From Pedobacter sp. D749 (lineage in GTDB: Bacteria > Bacteroidota > Bacteroidia > Sphingobacteriales > Sphingobacteriaceae), in the NCBI RefSeq assembly GCF_019317285.1, contig NZ_CP079218.1, forward strand, positions 1 to 64,000: a stretch of 64,000 nucleotides of DNA, written 5' to 3'. How positions within the stretch are numbered: the stretch's first letter is position 1; each line of letters starts with the position of its first letter. A program made the translations under genes and the position numbers. Under the pieces are notes generated by a model. The model had not been told where the DNA came from, made no database searches, and saw only the letters and a list, made by a program, of their open reading frames with translations. Positions 22,192 to 31,632 of this stretch are shown piece after piece.

Positions 22192-22209
22192 AGGTTTTAT
22201 TACCAGAAC

Positions 22210-24786
22210 CTAATGCGCTTTAAATCTTAAAACGGTAAAAGAGTAAGCCGGTAGCTCAAGTTGTCTGCTTGCATCTGTATCGATTGTTGTCATAACCGGA
22301 ACAGCTTTTTTATCTGCCGGGTTACCTGAAATTACAGTTTTGATGGCACTTTTTCCAAGTTGTTGCTGATTTAAATCGAGCGAGGTTTTCACGGTAACCG
22401 GAAGCAGGTTAACAAGTTTAATTATCAAATCGCCGGTTTTGGCATCTTTAACCATCGAACAGGCCATCCGTTTATTTACATTTTCCTGGTTTGAAGAAAG
22501 AACCACAGTTGATGGGATATACTCATCACCAGCATTCTGTCCGTATAATTGTTGTACGAAATAGCCAATTGTGGGTTTTACCTCTGCATTATTAAAATAA
22601 ATCAGGTCAGGATCCCATTGCGTATGCCCCTCTTTAGCGATAAGTGGCGCATAAGATGCCATACTCACCACATCACCATTGCGCTCCAGAGAAATAAGGT
22701 ATAGTGCTTCAGCAAGTGACGTTTCCAGGTTCGTTCTATTACCTCCAGGTAAACTTGCAGCATATTCGCCGAGGTAAACTTTCGATTTAGAACGATCGTA
22801 ACTGTCGTAAAAATTTTGATTATTGATAAACCAACCCGGCGATTGGTAATAATGTTCATCAATAATAGGAACGTTAAGGTTTGAAGCAATTTGCCAGCCA
22901 GCTTCATAATCAGTTCCTTCGTAAAACGGACCTGCAGTACCAATAATTGTAATCTCGGGATGCGATTTTCTCAGTGCTTTATAGATCATCGTAAACCGTT
23001 CAGCAAATACTTCAGTAATCTGGTCTTCATTGCCAATGCCTATATATTTCAGGTTAAATGGTTTTGGATGGCCTGCTTCAGCACGTTTTTTACCCCATTC
23101 GGTTTTTACATCACCATTGGCATATTCTATTAAATCTACAATATCTTGTATATATTGCCCCATTTCACTCATTGGTATACCACCCTGTTGACCACCACCA
23201 CCTGTAGCTGAATTTTGGCAGGGTACACCGGCAGCTACTACCGGAACGGGTGCAGCACCAATATCTTCGCAGAATTGAAAGTACTCGTAATAACCAAGCC
23301 CCATGGTTTGATGGTAGCCCCAAAGGTTTCGATCTGGTTTACGCGCGGCTAAGGGACCAATTGAGTTTTTCCATTTGTAGATGTTGGCTATACCATCACC
23401 ATGCGCAAGACAACCTCCTGGAAAACGTACAAAACGAGGGTGTATATCTCCAATGGTTTGAGCGAGATCTGCCCTTAATCCATTTTTCCGGCCTTTAAAA
23501 GTATGCTTTGGAAACAACGAAACCATATCAATTGCAATACGCCCAGGATTGCTAATCACGATTTCGAGTTTTGCATCAGTCACATCTGCAGAAGATACCA
23601 AAGTTAATGCTTCTGTTTTCCAGTTGCTAGAAGTGATGTTTACATTTGATTTAGCCAAAATTCCCTGTTTATCACTTACCAGCCTTACTTCGAGATTTAC
23701 CTTTTTTGTATTCAATAGCTTTGCTGATAACGAAAAATCATAAGTTTCGCCTTTTTTCAAAGCTATTCCATCGAAACCACTATTAAGAAAGAATGCTCCT
23801 GCAAGGGGAATATCCAAAACCGCATAGTGCGGATTATTGGGATGAATTGGCGAAATTGAATCTATTTTCATGGTAGCGCGATCACCCTTCAATATCCAGG
23901 CATAACTGCTGTTCCAGTTTTGGTCTTTGTATTCTTTATCACGGGGGTGATATTCAAAATCCCGGTTTTGGATCAGTTCGGCATACAAACCGCCGTCAGC
24001 TGCATAATTTAAATCTTCGAAAAATACACCTGTTAGCATATTGCTGATCGCTTTTGCTTTACCGGGATGGAAAGTTATTTTTGCCTCCACATTTTTAAGC
24101 CCAGCAAAACGTTGTGCATCATCCTTAGTAGTTTCTCTATCTTGTTTGTTTTTGTAATCTTTTAGTTCATATGCTTTTTTTAAGCCCAGAATAACTTTCC
24201 ATGGTAAACGATGCACTTGTCCGTTAGTTGCATTGGATAGATTAACTGTTGTACTCCCATTGAGATAAGCTGAAGCAGGCACTTCTTTTACAGGGCTGTA
24301 ATGTTTTAAATCTTTGGTTTTCGTTTGGAAATATTTTTCGTTAGCATCTGCATAAGTTACCGTATATTCATCTAGGTTACCATCATATTTAATAATTGGA
24401 CGCAAAACATTTTTACCTTGCTTTACATAAGGATAGTTTTGCGGGCTCCAGTTTACAAGATCTTTCGAACTTGAGGTGGCAAACTGTAGCGTATGGTCAT
24501 TCAGGCTCCAAATACACACCCAAAGTCCGTTTTTGCCCTGCATAAGAAAAGGCGTTATCATTTTTTTTTCGCTTCCCCATCGGCCATAATCGCTTTTCAG
24601 ATAGGTATAATCGTTTCCTATTGGAGTCCAGTTCTTTTTATCTAAACTCCAGGCAAATCGAAGTCCGTTTGCATTATAAGCAAATAAATAAGCCGAATCG
24701 GGCTCGTTGATTGGTTTTTTATTTATGGCAGATACATTTACTACGGCTAAAATCAGCGCTGCAAGAAGCCAAAATTTTCTTTCCAT
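22210..24786 (-). CDS. GH51 alpha-L-arabinofuranosidase, exported multidomain
   Basis: An 858-aa secreted enzyme. A signal peptide (about 20 residues, ending VSA) precedes an N-terminal ~200-residue region with repeats like RFAWSLDKKNW and LQFATSSSKDLVNW that resemble glycosidase propeller blades. A GH51 catalytic region follows, interrupted at about 310-440 by a CBM4_9-like beta-sandwich. The acid/base is E587 (GIGNED) and the nucleophile E674 (YLGEYAA). It should release arabinofuranose from arabinan or arabinoxylan. A minus-strand TATCTTTG at 24948-24955 may be its -7 box. Confidence 0.9.
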   Translation of the reverse strand: MERKFWLLAALILAVVNVSAINKKPINEPDSAYLFAYNANGLRFAWSLDKKNWTPIGNDYTYLKSDYGRWGSEKKMITPFLMQGKNGLWVCIWSLNDHTLQFATSSSKDLVNWSPQNYPYVKQGKNVLRPIIKYDGNLDEYTVTYADANEKYFQTKTKDLKHYSPVKEVPASAYLNGSTTVNLSNATNGQVHRLPWKVILGLKKAYELKDYKNKQDRETTKDDAQRFAGLKNVEAKITFHPGKAKAISNMLTGVFFEDLNYAADGGLYAELIQNRDFEYHPRDKEYKDQNWNSSYAWILKGDRATMKIDSISPIHPNNPHYAVLDIPLAGAFFLNSGFDGIALKKGETYDFSLSAKLLNTKKVNLEVRLVSDKQGILAKSNVNITSSNWKTEALTLVSSADVTDAKLEIVISNPGRIAIDMVSLFPKHTFKGRKNGLRADLAQTIGDIHPRFVRFPGGCLAHGDGIANIYKWKNSIGPLAARKPDRNLWGYHQTMGLGYYEYFQFCEDIGAAPVPVVAAGVPCQNSATGGGGQQGGIPMSEMGQYIQDIVDLIEYANGDVKTEWGKKRAEAGHPKPFNLKYIGIGNEDQITEVFAERFTMIYKALRKSHPEITIIGTAGPFYEGTDYEAGWQIASNLNVPIIDEHYYQSPGWFINNQNFYDSYDRSKSKVYLGEYAASLPGGNRTNLETSLAEALYLISLERNGDVVSMASYAPLIAKEGHTQWDPDLIYFNNAEVKPTIGYFVQQLYGQNAGDEYIPSTVVLSSNQENVNKRMACSMVKDAKTGDLIIKLVNLLPVTVKTSLDLNQQQLGKSAIKTVISGNPADKKAVPVMTTIDTDASRQLELPAYSFTVLRFKAH

Positions 24787-24866
24787 TTTTTGTTAAAATT
24801 TAATTGTTAAATTCCATTTATTGGCCAATGCCTGGTGGTCATTTAGTTAGAAATTTTTTCTAATTT

Positions 24867-24897
24867 AATAATAATCGTTATAACTACGATTATTATT
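24867..24897. promoter_or_regulatory. 12-bp inverted repeat upstream of GH51, candidate operator
   Basis: AATAATAATCGT (24867-24878) and its exact complement (24886-24897) around a 7-bp centre. It is 81 bp upstream of the GH51 start and 50 bp downstream of the candidate -7 box (24948-24955, minus strand), so it lies in the predicted leader. A regulator site or an RNA hairpin are both possible. Confidence 0.5.
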
Positions 24898-25178
24898 GAT
24901 GTTACTTATCCAGAAATAATTTGGTGAGGAATCGATTAATCCAAATGCAAAGATAAAAATACAGGCCTATAGCCACGTTTTAACGCTGTTTTGCGAATTA
25001 ACTTGAGTTAGCGTGCAGGTGCTAAGATCGCGATGGAATTAAATTAAGCATCGTCAATAAACTGATCATTTTATCTGCAAGGCCAATCAGACTGATGTAA
25101 GTGCACGGAAGAAATTGTTTAGTCTCCAATCATTGACTATGAGAGATTGCATATCACAGTATGGCAAATACCAATATG

Positions 25179-25211
25179 AAAAAAACCTTTCCAAAATGGA
25201 AGGGTTTTTTT
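25179..25211 (+). terminator. Orphan intrinsic terminator upstream of kdp
   Basis: AAAAAAACCTTTCCA, short loop, TGGAAGGGTTTTTTT: a strong stem with one G-U pair and a 7-T tail on the plus strand. There is no gene in 24787-25178 for it to terminate. It may end a small RNA, act as an attenuator 120 bp before the kdp micro-genes, or simply insulate the divergent units. Confidence 0.75.
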
Positions 25212-25330
25212 ATATCTAATTCTAATTGATGTAATGGTTATTTGTTTAACTTTATGATTATCAGTTATTTATTTGATTAGTCTCTTTTGTGGTATAAGAG
25301 TTGGCTAAGGCTTGTAAAATCATTAAAATC

Positions 25331-25411
25331 ATGACAATATTACTTTTTTTAATCCTGGTACTGCTTTGCTGGGCTACTTACAAATCGATAAACTGGTTCG
25401 AAAAAATCTAA
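25331..25411 (+). CDS. 26-aa membrane micro-protein at head of kdp operon
   Basis: A 26-codon frame, M-T-I-L-L-F-L-I-L-V-L-L-C-W-A..., forming one hydrophobic helix followed by a short polar tail ending NWFEKI. It lies only 4 bp before kdpF and in the same orientation as the operon. It looks like a second KdpF-like single-helix peptide, but I know no named family for it. Evidence is position, hydrophobicity and the tight spacing only. Confidence 0.55.
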   Translation: MTILLFLILVLLCWATYKSINWFEKI

Positions 25412-25415
25412 CACT

Positions 25416-25493
25416 ATGATCGCATTATTTATTATCGCCATCGCCGTATTTATCTATATGATTTACGTGCTGATCAAACCCGAAAAATTTTAA
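25416..25493 (+). CDS. kdpF: KdpF, K+-transporting ATPase small subunit
   Basis: A 25-aa single-helix peptide, MIALFIIAIAVFIYMIYVL then IKPEKF. Length, the Leu/Ile helix and the terminal K-P-E pattern match KdpF, which stabilises the KdpABC complex in the inner membrane. It is 39 bp upstream of kdpA and too short for most gene finders. Confidence 0.85.
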   Translation: MIALFIIAIAVFIYMIYVLIKPEKF

Positions 25494-25532
25494 TCCTTAC
25501 CTCCTTCAACGGAGCAATTAACAAATTAAGAA

Positions 25533-27251
25533 ATGAATACTGAATTAACCGGCATTATTGCCACATTTCTGCTCACCCTGGTTATCGCCATCCCTTTGGG
25601 TAAATACCTGGCCAAGGTTTTTGCAGGAGAAAAAGTCTGGACAGATTTTTTAAAACCATTGGAAACTGGTATTTACAAGCTTTCCGGAATCAATATTAAA
25701 GAACAAATGAACTGGAAACAGCAGTTAAAAGCACTGCTTACCATTAATATTCTCTGGTTGTTTTATGGTTTTTTTGTGCTCATTTTTCAGGATAAGCTTC
25801 CATTCAATCCAGATGGAAATCCTGGGATGACACCTGACCTCGCTTTTAACACCATTATCAGCTTTGTTGCCAATTGTAACCTGCAGCATTATTCTGGAGA
25901 GAGTGGCGTAAGTTACCTTACCCAGCAATATGTGCTCATGTTTCTTCAGTTTGTAAGTGCTGCAACAGGTATTGCTGCTGCTGTAGTTCTTTTTAAAGCT
26001 TTTAGAGATAAAACAACAACGGAACTTGGTAATTTCTGGGAATTTTTTGTGAAATCAATTACCCGTTTATTGTTGCCTTTGTCATTTGTAATGGCTTTAA
26101 TCTTAACTTTTAGCGGTACACCTGCAAGTTACGATGGTAAAGATAAATTCATTTCTCTACAGGGCGATACGGTTAATGTTTCGAGAGGACCGGCTGCTCA
26201 AATGATTGCCATTAAACATCTGGGTACAAATGGCGGAGGTTATTTTGGGGCCAATTCTGCACATCCATTTGAAAACCCAAGTTACTTTACCGATATGGTT
26301 GAGTTGATTGCTCAGGTCATTATTCCAATTGCCATGGTAATTGCTTTCGGTTATTTTATCCGCAGGAAAAAATTGGCCTGGACTATTTTTGGGGTCATGA
26401 CCATCGGTTTGTTTATGTTGCTCATCCCTATGCTTAGTTCAGAACTGGGTGGAAATCCAGCTTTGGCAAAAATGGGTATTTCACAAACTACAGGAGCAAT
26501 GGAAGGAAAAGAAGTTCGCTTCGGTCCGGCTGCCTCTGCTTACTGGTCAACGGTAACTACGATTATTTCTACGGGTTCTGTAAACGGTATGCACGATAGT
26601 ACCATGCCTATGTCGGGTACATGGCAGTTACTTGGAATGATGATCAACTCATTTTATGGCGGTTGTGGTGTAGGTTTATTGAATTATTTCATCTACCTGA
26701 TCGTTGCTGTATTTATTTCGGGATTGATGGTAGGGAGAACACCAGAATTTCTTGGCCATAAGGTAGAAGCCAGAGAGATTAAGATTGCGGCCATTATTAC
26801 TTTGCTGAGTCCGTTTTTGATCCTTGCCGGTACAGCCATTGCAAGTTATATTTTTACCAGTCATGGCAATGCTGCCTGGGCTGTTCAACCTAAAAGCTGG
26901 CTCAATAATCCTGGTTTCCACGGGTTCTCTGAGATGCTGTATGAAATGACTTCATCAAATGCTAACAATGGTTCGGGATTTGAAGGATTGGGAGATAACA
27001 ATATGTTCTGGAATGTATCCACTGGTATTGTGATTTTCTTAGGTCGTTTCTTACCGATTATTGGCCCGGTTGCTATTGCCGGATTACTGGGAGCCAAAAA
27101 ATTCATCCCTGAATCGGCCGGTACGCTTAAAACAGATACCAAAACTTTCGCACTGATGACTTTTGCGGTGATTATCGTGTTAAATGCACTTTCTTATTTT
27201 CCTGCCCTGGCTTTAGGTCCTTTGGCAGAATATTTTACCATGCTTAAATAA
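25533..27251 (+). CDS. kdpA: KdpA, potassium-translocating channel subunit
   Basis: A 572-aa integral membrane protein of the normal KdpA length, with the four repeated selectivity-filter-type loops of the SKT channel superfamily (for example [43 protein letters not shown]). KdpA selects and conducts K+ in the KdpFABC pump. It starts 39 bp after kdpF and ends 8 bp before kdpB. Confidence 0.97.
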   Translation: MNTELTGIIATFLLTLVIAIPLGKYLAKVFAGEKVWTDFLKPLETGIYKLSGINIKEQMNWKQQLKALLTINILWLFYGFFVLIFQDKLPFNPDGNPGMTPDLAFNTIISFVANCNLQHYSGESGVSYLTQQYVLMFLQFVSAATGIAAAVVLFKAFRDKTTTELGNFWEFFVKSITRLLLPLSFVMALILTFSGTPASYDGKDKFISLQGDTVNVSRGPAAQMIAIKHLGTNGGGYFGANSAHPFENPSYFTDMVELIAQVIIPIAMVIAFGYFIRRKKLAWTIFGVMTIGLFMLLIPMLSSELGGNPALAKMGISQTTGAMEGKEVRFGPAASAYWSTVTTIISTGSVNGMHDSTMPMSGTWQLLGMMINSFYGGCGVGLLNYFIYLIVAVFISGLMVGRTPEFLGHKVEAREIKIAAIITLLSPFLILAGTAIASYIFTSHGNAAWAVQPKSWLNNPGFHGFSEMLYEMTSSNANNGSGFEGLGDNNMFWNVSTGIVIFLGRFLPIIGPVAIAGLLGAKKFIPESAGTLKTDTKTFALMTFAVIIVLNALSYFPALALGPLAEYFTMLK

Positions 27252-27259
27252 ACAATACA

Positions 27260-29287
27260 ATGAAACCCAATAATAAATTGTTCGAACCTGCCTTGGTGCA
27301 GACCGCACTAAAACAATCTTTCATCAAGCTTGATCCACGGGTGATGGTACGGAACCCGGTAATGTTTACCGTAGAAATCGGAACACTGGTAATGGCTTAT
27401 GTTACCGTGTACTCTTTCAGCCATAGTGGACAAGGATCGCCTTTGTACAATTTCTTCATCTTTTTAGTTTTATTGCTTACCGTTCTGTTTGCAAACTTCG
27501 CTGAAGCAATTGCAGAAGCAAGAGGCAAGGCACAGGCCGACAGCCTTCGTAAAACAAGGGAAGAAACTCCAGCCAAAGTGCTTTTGGCCAATGGAACTAT
27601 CGAAATCCGTTCATCCAATCAATTAAAAAAAGGAGATGTGTTCGTTTGCGAAACAGGCGATACCATTCCAACAGATGGAGAGATTATTGAAGGGATTGCT
27701 ACTATTGACGAATCAGCCATTACTGGTGAGTCTGCCCCGGTAATCCGCGAATCAGGAGGTGATAAATCTTCGGTAACTGGTGGTACAAAAGTTTTATCTG
27801 ATGAGATTAAAGTTCAGGTAAGCACTGCTCCAGGCGAAAGCTTTTTGGATAAAATGATTGCTTTGGTTGAAGGTGCATCACGTCAGAAAACACCAAATGA
27901 GATAGCTTTGACCATTTTGCTGGCCAGTTTTACCCTTGTGTTTATCATTGTATGTGTAACCTTGAAACCTTTTGCTGATTATGCCAATACCCCAATAACC
28001 ATTGCATCGTTAATTTCTCTGTTTGTATGTTTAATCCCAACCACCATCGGCGGACTGTTATCTGCTATTGGTATTGCAGGAATGGACAGGGCATTAAGAG
28101 CCAATGTGATTACCAAATCGGGTAAAGCGGTAGAAACTGCGGGTGACATTGATGTATTACTTTTAGATAAAACCGGAACCATCACCATTGGTAACCGTAA
28201 AGCCACTAATTTTTACCCAACAGCAGGTGTAAACATTAAAGCTTTTACCGATGCCTGTGTATTAAGCTCGTTGGCCGATGAAACCCCGGAAGGAAAATCG
28301 ATCATTGAATTGGCTGCTGAACAAGGTTTCAAATCTGCCGGAACGCCAGAGGGATCAACATTCATCAAGTTTACTGCCGAAACCCGTTCGAGTGGATTGG
28401 ATACTGTAGATGGAAGAAGGATCAGAAAAGGTGCCTTCGATTCGATCAGGAATATTGTTGAAAAAGCCGGAAATATTTTCCCTTCTGATATCGAAAACCA
28501 TGTAAAGGCTATTGCTACCAATGGAGGAACACCACTTGTAGTGTCAGAAAATGAAAAAGCCCTTGGCGTAATCGAATTACAGGACATTATTAAACCTGGT
28601 ATCAGCGAACGTTTCGAGCGCCTAAGGAAAATGGGTGTAAAAACAGTAATGGTTACCGGCGATAATCCATTAACAGCTAAATACATTGCAGAAAAAGCAG
28701 GTGTTGATGATTTTATTGCAGAGGCTAAACCCGAGGATAAAATGAACTACATCAAAGATGAGCAAACCCTTGGTAAGCTGGTAGCCATGATGGGCGACGG
28801 TACCAATGATGCCCCTGCTTTGGCGCAGGCCGATGTTGGTGTAGCTATGAACAGTGGAACACAGGCTGCAAAAGAGGCCGGTAACATGGTCGATTTGGAT
28901 AATGACCCTACCAAGCTGATTGAGATCGTAGAAATCGGTAAACAATTGTTGATTACCCGCGGTACATTAACCACTTTTTCCATCGCGAATGATGTGGCCA
29001 AGTATTTTGCAATCGTTCCGGCTTTGTTTATTGCCTCAATTCCAGCACTGCAAAGTCTGAATATTATGGGCTTGCACTCGCCAGAATCAGCGATCATGTC
29101 GGCTGTGATTTTTAATGCGATCATTATTCCAATCCTGATCCCACTGGCTTTAAAAGGTGTGGCCTACAAACCTATCGGTGCAACTGCCTTATTACGCAGA
29201 AACCTATTTATATATGGTATCGGCGGTGTGGTAGCGCCATTTATAGGGATTAAAATAATCGATTTATTGGTCGGATTATTTGTGTAA
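27260..29287 (+). CDS. kdpB: KdpB, P-type ATPase subunit
   Basis: A 675-aa P-type ATPase. The phosphorylation motif DKTGT begins at D303; TGES in the actuator domain and [10 protein letters not shown] in the P-domain are present, and the [18 protein letters not shown] membrane segment is the KdpB signature. It powers K+ uptake through KdpA. Unlike in most operons, it is separated from kdpC by 106 bp that contain a dispersed repeat. Confidence 0.98.
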   Translation: MKPNNKLFEPALVQTALKQSFIKLDPRVMVRNPVMFTVEIGTLVMAYVTVYSFSHSGQGSPLYNFFIFLVLLLTVLFANFAEAIAEARGKAQADSLRKTREETPAKVLLANGTIEIRSSNQLKKGDVFVCETGDTIPTDGEIIEGIATIDESAITGESAPVIRESGGDKSSVTGGTKVLSDEIKVQVSTAPGESFLDKMIALVEGASRQKTPNEIALTILLASFTLVFIIVCVTLKPFADYANTPITIASLISLFVCLIPTTIGGLLSAIGIAGMDRALRANVITKSGKAVETAGDIDVLLLDKTGTITIGNRKATNFYPTAGVNIKAFTDACVLSSLADETPEGKSIIELAAEQGFKSAGTPEGSTFIKFTAETRSSGLDTVDGRRIRKGAFDSIRNIVEKAGNIFPSDIENHVKAIATNGGTPLVVSENEKALGVIELQDIIKPGISERFERLRKMGVKTVMVTGDNPLTAKYIAEKAGVDDFIAEAKPEDKMNYIKDEQTLGKLVAMMGDGTNDAPALAQADVGVAMNSGTQAAKEAGNMVDLDNDPTKLIEIVEIGKQLLITRGTLTTFSIANDVAKYFAIVPALFIASIPALQSLNIMGLHSPESAIMSAVIFNAIIIPILIPLALKGVAYKPIGATALLRRNLFIYGIGGVVAPFIGIKIIDLLVGLFV

Positions 29288-29294
29288 AAGTTTC

Positions 29295-29363
29295 CGTCAT
29301 TCCCGCGTATGCGGGAATCGTAATGCAAGCGCTTTAAGATTCCCAATCAAGTTGGGAATGACG
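29295..29363. repeat. Palindromic repeat between kdpB and kdpC
   Basis: The outer arms CGTCATTCCC (29295-29304) and GGGAATGACG (29354-29363) are exact complements. Inside are two smaller hairpins: TCCCGCGTATGCGGGA, and ATTCCCAATCAAGTTGGGAAT. It resembles a transposable short palindrome and sits within an operon where it would fold in the mRNA. Confidence 0.85.
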
Positions 29364-29393
29364 AATCGAATAAGAATTTAAAAAAATAAAAAG

Positions 29394-29954
29394 ATGAAAA
29401 AGTACATCATTCAATCCATCCGCTTAACACTTGTATTATTGGTACTGTTATGCGTAATATATCCGGTTACTGTTGCCTTTATCGGTAAAATGTCTAAAGG
29501 AAACGGGGGAGGAGAAAAAATCACCAAAAATGGTAAAACAGTAGGTTATGCATTATTGGGTCAGTCGTTTACCAAACCTCAATATTTTTGGGGAAGACCA
29601 TCAGCTGTGGCCTACAATGCAGCAGGTTCTGCAGGTTCTAACAAAGGGCCATCAAATCCTGACTACTTAAAAGAAGTGCAATCGCGTATTGATACTTTAT
29701 TGAAATACAATCCGGGCATCAAAAAATCAGATATCCCTGCCGATATGGTTACTGCTTCAGGAAGCGGACTTGATCCAAATATTTCTGAACAAGGTGCAGC
29801 CATTCAGATCGATAGGGTTGCTGCAGCACGTAAAATCGATGTGAAAAAAGTGAAAGAACTGGTTGCCATGAACACACTTAAACCATTTATGGGTGTATTC
29901 GGCCCTTCATCAGTAAATGTGCTGAAATTAAACCTTGCTCTTGATGCACTTTAA
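29394..29954 (+). CDS. kdpC: KdpC, K+-transporting ATPase subunit C
   Basis: A 186-aa KdpC with one N-terminal membrane helix (about 9-30) and a periplasmic domain containing GQSFTKPQYFWGRPSA, GSGLDPNIS and the RVAAAR helix of the family. It assembles KdpA with KdpB. Confidence 0.97.
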   Translation: MKKYIIQSIRLTLVLLVLLCVIYPVTVAFIGKMSKGNGGGEKITKNGKTVGYALLGQSFTKPQYFWGRPSAVAYNAAGSAGSNKGPSNPDYLKEVQSRIDTLLKYNPGIKKSDIPADMVTASGSGLDPNISEQGAAIQIDRVAAARKIDVKKVKELVAMNTLKPFMGVFGPSSVNVLKLNLALDAL

Positions 29955-29972
29955 TTAGAGCTTCTAAGTATC

Positions 29973-30071
29973 TTCATCTCGACCGTAGTGGAGAGATCTA
30001 ATTCCTACAAGTTTAAAGATCTCTCCATTCCACTGCGTTCCATCCGATAGCTATCGGATCGAGATGACGAC
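29973..30071. repeat. Palindromic repeat between kdpC and the porin gene
   Basis: TCATCTCGACCGTAGTGGAG with AGATCT, then AGATCTCTCC and finally TCGAGATGACGA, forming a long imperfect hairpin. It contains the perfect 18-bp palindrome ATCCGATAGCTATCGGAT at 30042-30059. It belongs to the same family as 31261-31345 and 33238-33361. Confidence 0.8.
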
Positions 30072-30178
30072 CGTTTAAAACAAAATATTTCCCAAAACAA
30101 TAACAACGGCAATGCTTTAAGGCCTGGTATCAAACGAGCCTTGGCCTTAGGCTTTGCCTAATACAAACAATCAGTAAA

Positions 30179-31249
30179 ATGAAAAAAATACTATTACTTG
30201 CCGCTACACTTACTACAGGGTTCTTTGCTAAAGCACAGGATGAACCAAAAATTAAAGTTACGGGTTACCTTGAAGCTTATTACGGATACGATTTTAACAA
30301 GCCTGCAGACCATAACCGTCCGGGTTTTATTTATTCGCATAACCGGGCAAACGAAGTAAACCTGAATCTTGGTTTTATCAAGGCCGCTTATGATAGCGGA
30401 ATGATCAGGGCTAATTTAGCAGTAATGGCAGGAACTTATGCCAATGCTAATCTTGCTGCCGAGCCTGGTGTATTAAAAAATATCTTTGAGGCCAATGCCG
30501 GGGTAAAATTATCCAAAACAGAAAATCTTTGGATCGATGCCGGAATCTTTTCTTCGCACATCGGTTTTGAAAGTGCGGTTTCGAAAGATTGTTGGGTACT
30601 TACCAGAAATATTTCTTCAGAAAATACACCTTATTACGAATCGGGTGCGAAAATTACTTATGGTACCAAAGATGGAAAATTTACAGCTACCGCATTGTAC
30701 CTGAATGGATGGCAGCGCATTACCCGCCAGAATGGAAATAATAAACCTGCCGGTGGACTTCAGCTGACCTGGAAACCAACCGATAAAATTACCGTAAATT
30801 ACAGCAATTATCTTGGAACAGAAGGTGCTGATTCTGTTCGCGTAAACAGGTTTTACCACAATGTTTATGGGGTTTTTCAACTTACCGATAAGTTTGGTGT
30901 AACCCTTGGGTTTGATTACGGCACGCAACAAAAACAAAAAGGCAGCAGCGATAAAAGCGAAGTCATTTCTCCGGTAGCCATTGCACAATACAAATTTGCA
31001 CCAAAATGGGCCGTTGCCGGGAGGTTTGAATATTATGAAGATAAAAACGGAATTTTTATTGCCACAGGCACGCCACAAGGTTTTAAAACCAAGGGTTATT
31101 CTTTAAATCTTGATTACTCGCCAATCGCCAATGCTGTTGTGAGGTTGGAAGGAAAAGCCTACGATAGCAAAGACAAAATATTTGCCAGGGAGGGCGCTGC
31201 GGTTAATGCCAATGCAAGTTTAACGGCAAGTATTGCGGTGTCGTTTTAA
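30179..31249 (+). CDS. Outer-membrane porin-like beta-barrel (BBP2/OmpL type)
   Basis: A 356-aa protein with signal peptide cut after AKAQ (about 19) and a whole-length barrel-like alternation ending in an aromatic C-terminus (ASIAVSF). VTGYLEAYYGYDF near the start and NLGFIKAAYDS are typical of the BBP2 porin-like family often found with kdp genes in Bacteroidota. It presumably gives K+ or small solutes passage across the outer membrane; this is inferred from context. Confidence 0.82.
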   Translation: MKKILLLAATLTTGFFAKAQDEPKIKVTGYLEAYYGYDFNKPADHNRPGFIYSHNRANEVNLNLGFIKAAYDSGMIRANLAVMAGTYANANLAAEPGVLKNIFEANAGVKLSKTENLWIDAGIFSSHIGFESAVSKDCWVLTRNISSENTPYYESGAKITYGTKDGKFTATALYLNGWQRITRQNGNNKPAGGLQLTWKPTDKITVNYSNYLGTEGADSVRVNRFYHNVYGVFQLTDKFGVTLGFDYGTQQKQKGSSDKSEVISPVAIAQYKFAPKWAVAGRFEYYEDKNGIFIATGTPQGFKTKGYSLNLDYSPIANAVVRLEGKAYDSKDKIFAREGAAVNANASLTASIAVSF

Positions 31250-31260
31250 AAAATAAGTGC

Positions 31261-31345
31261 CGTCATCTCGAACGTAGTGGAGAGATCTGTTGAGTATCTG
31301 TTACATAGATCTCTCCATTTCGTTGCACTCCAGTCGAGATGACGA
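31261..31345. repeat. Palindromic repeat after the porin gene
   Basis: CGTCATCTCGA (31261-31271) pairs with TCGAGATGACG; GGAGAGATCT pairs with AGATCTCTCC. It is a clear variant of 29973-30071 and could act as a terminator hairpin between porin and downstream genes. Confidence 0.8.
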
Positions 31346-31381
31346 CCCTTTAGAAATGAATTTTTTGAAAATCCAAAAACA

Positions 31382-31630
31382 ATGCATCCCTATATAGAAA
31401 TTATATTTAGCCTCTTTTTAGCGTTCTTAGGAATATTAATGATGCGAAAATTGAATTCGTTGAAAAGGAATAAAATAAGTGTAAAAAAAAGAAGTTATGC
31501 CACAGAAAAATACTTTAAACTGCTTTATAATAAGCTCTCTTTTAGGTTTATGATCGTATTATTTACATTGGTTATGATTGTTGCAATTACTATATTGATA
31601 GAAAAAGGAATAATGAATGTTACCTGGTAA
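31382..31630 (+). CDS. Hypothetical small membrane protein (82 aa)
   Basis: Two membrane helices (about 6-22 and 56-75) separated by a strongly basic loop (SLKRNKISVKKRS). The stop is 2 bp before the kdpD-like start, suggesting cotranslation. Family unknown; context suggests a partner of the KdpD sensor or Kdp complex. Confidence 0.65.
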   Translation: MHPYIEIIFSLFLAFLGILMMRKLNSLKRNKISVKKRSYATEKYFKLLYNKLSFRFMIVLFTLVMIVAITILIEKGIMNVTW

Positions 31631-31632
31631 AT

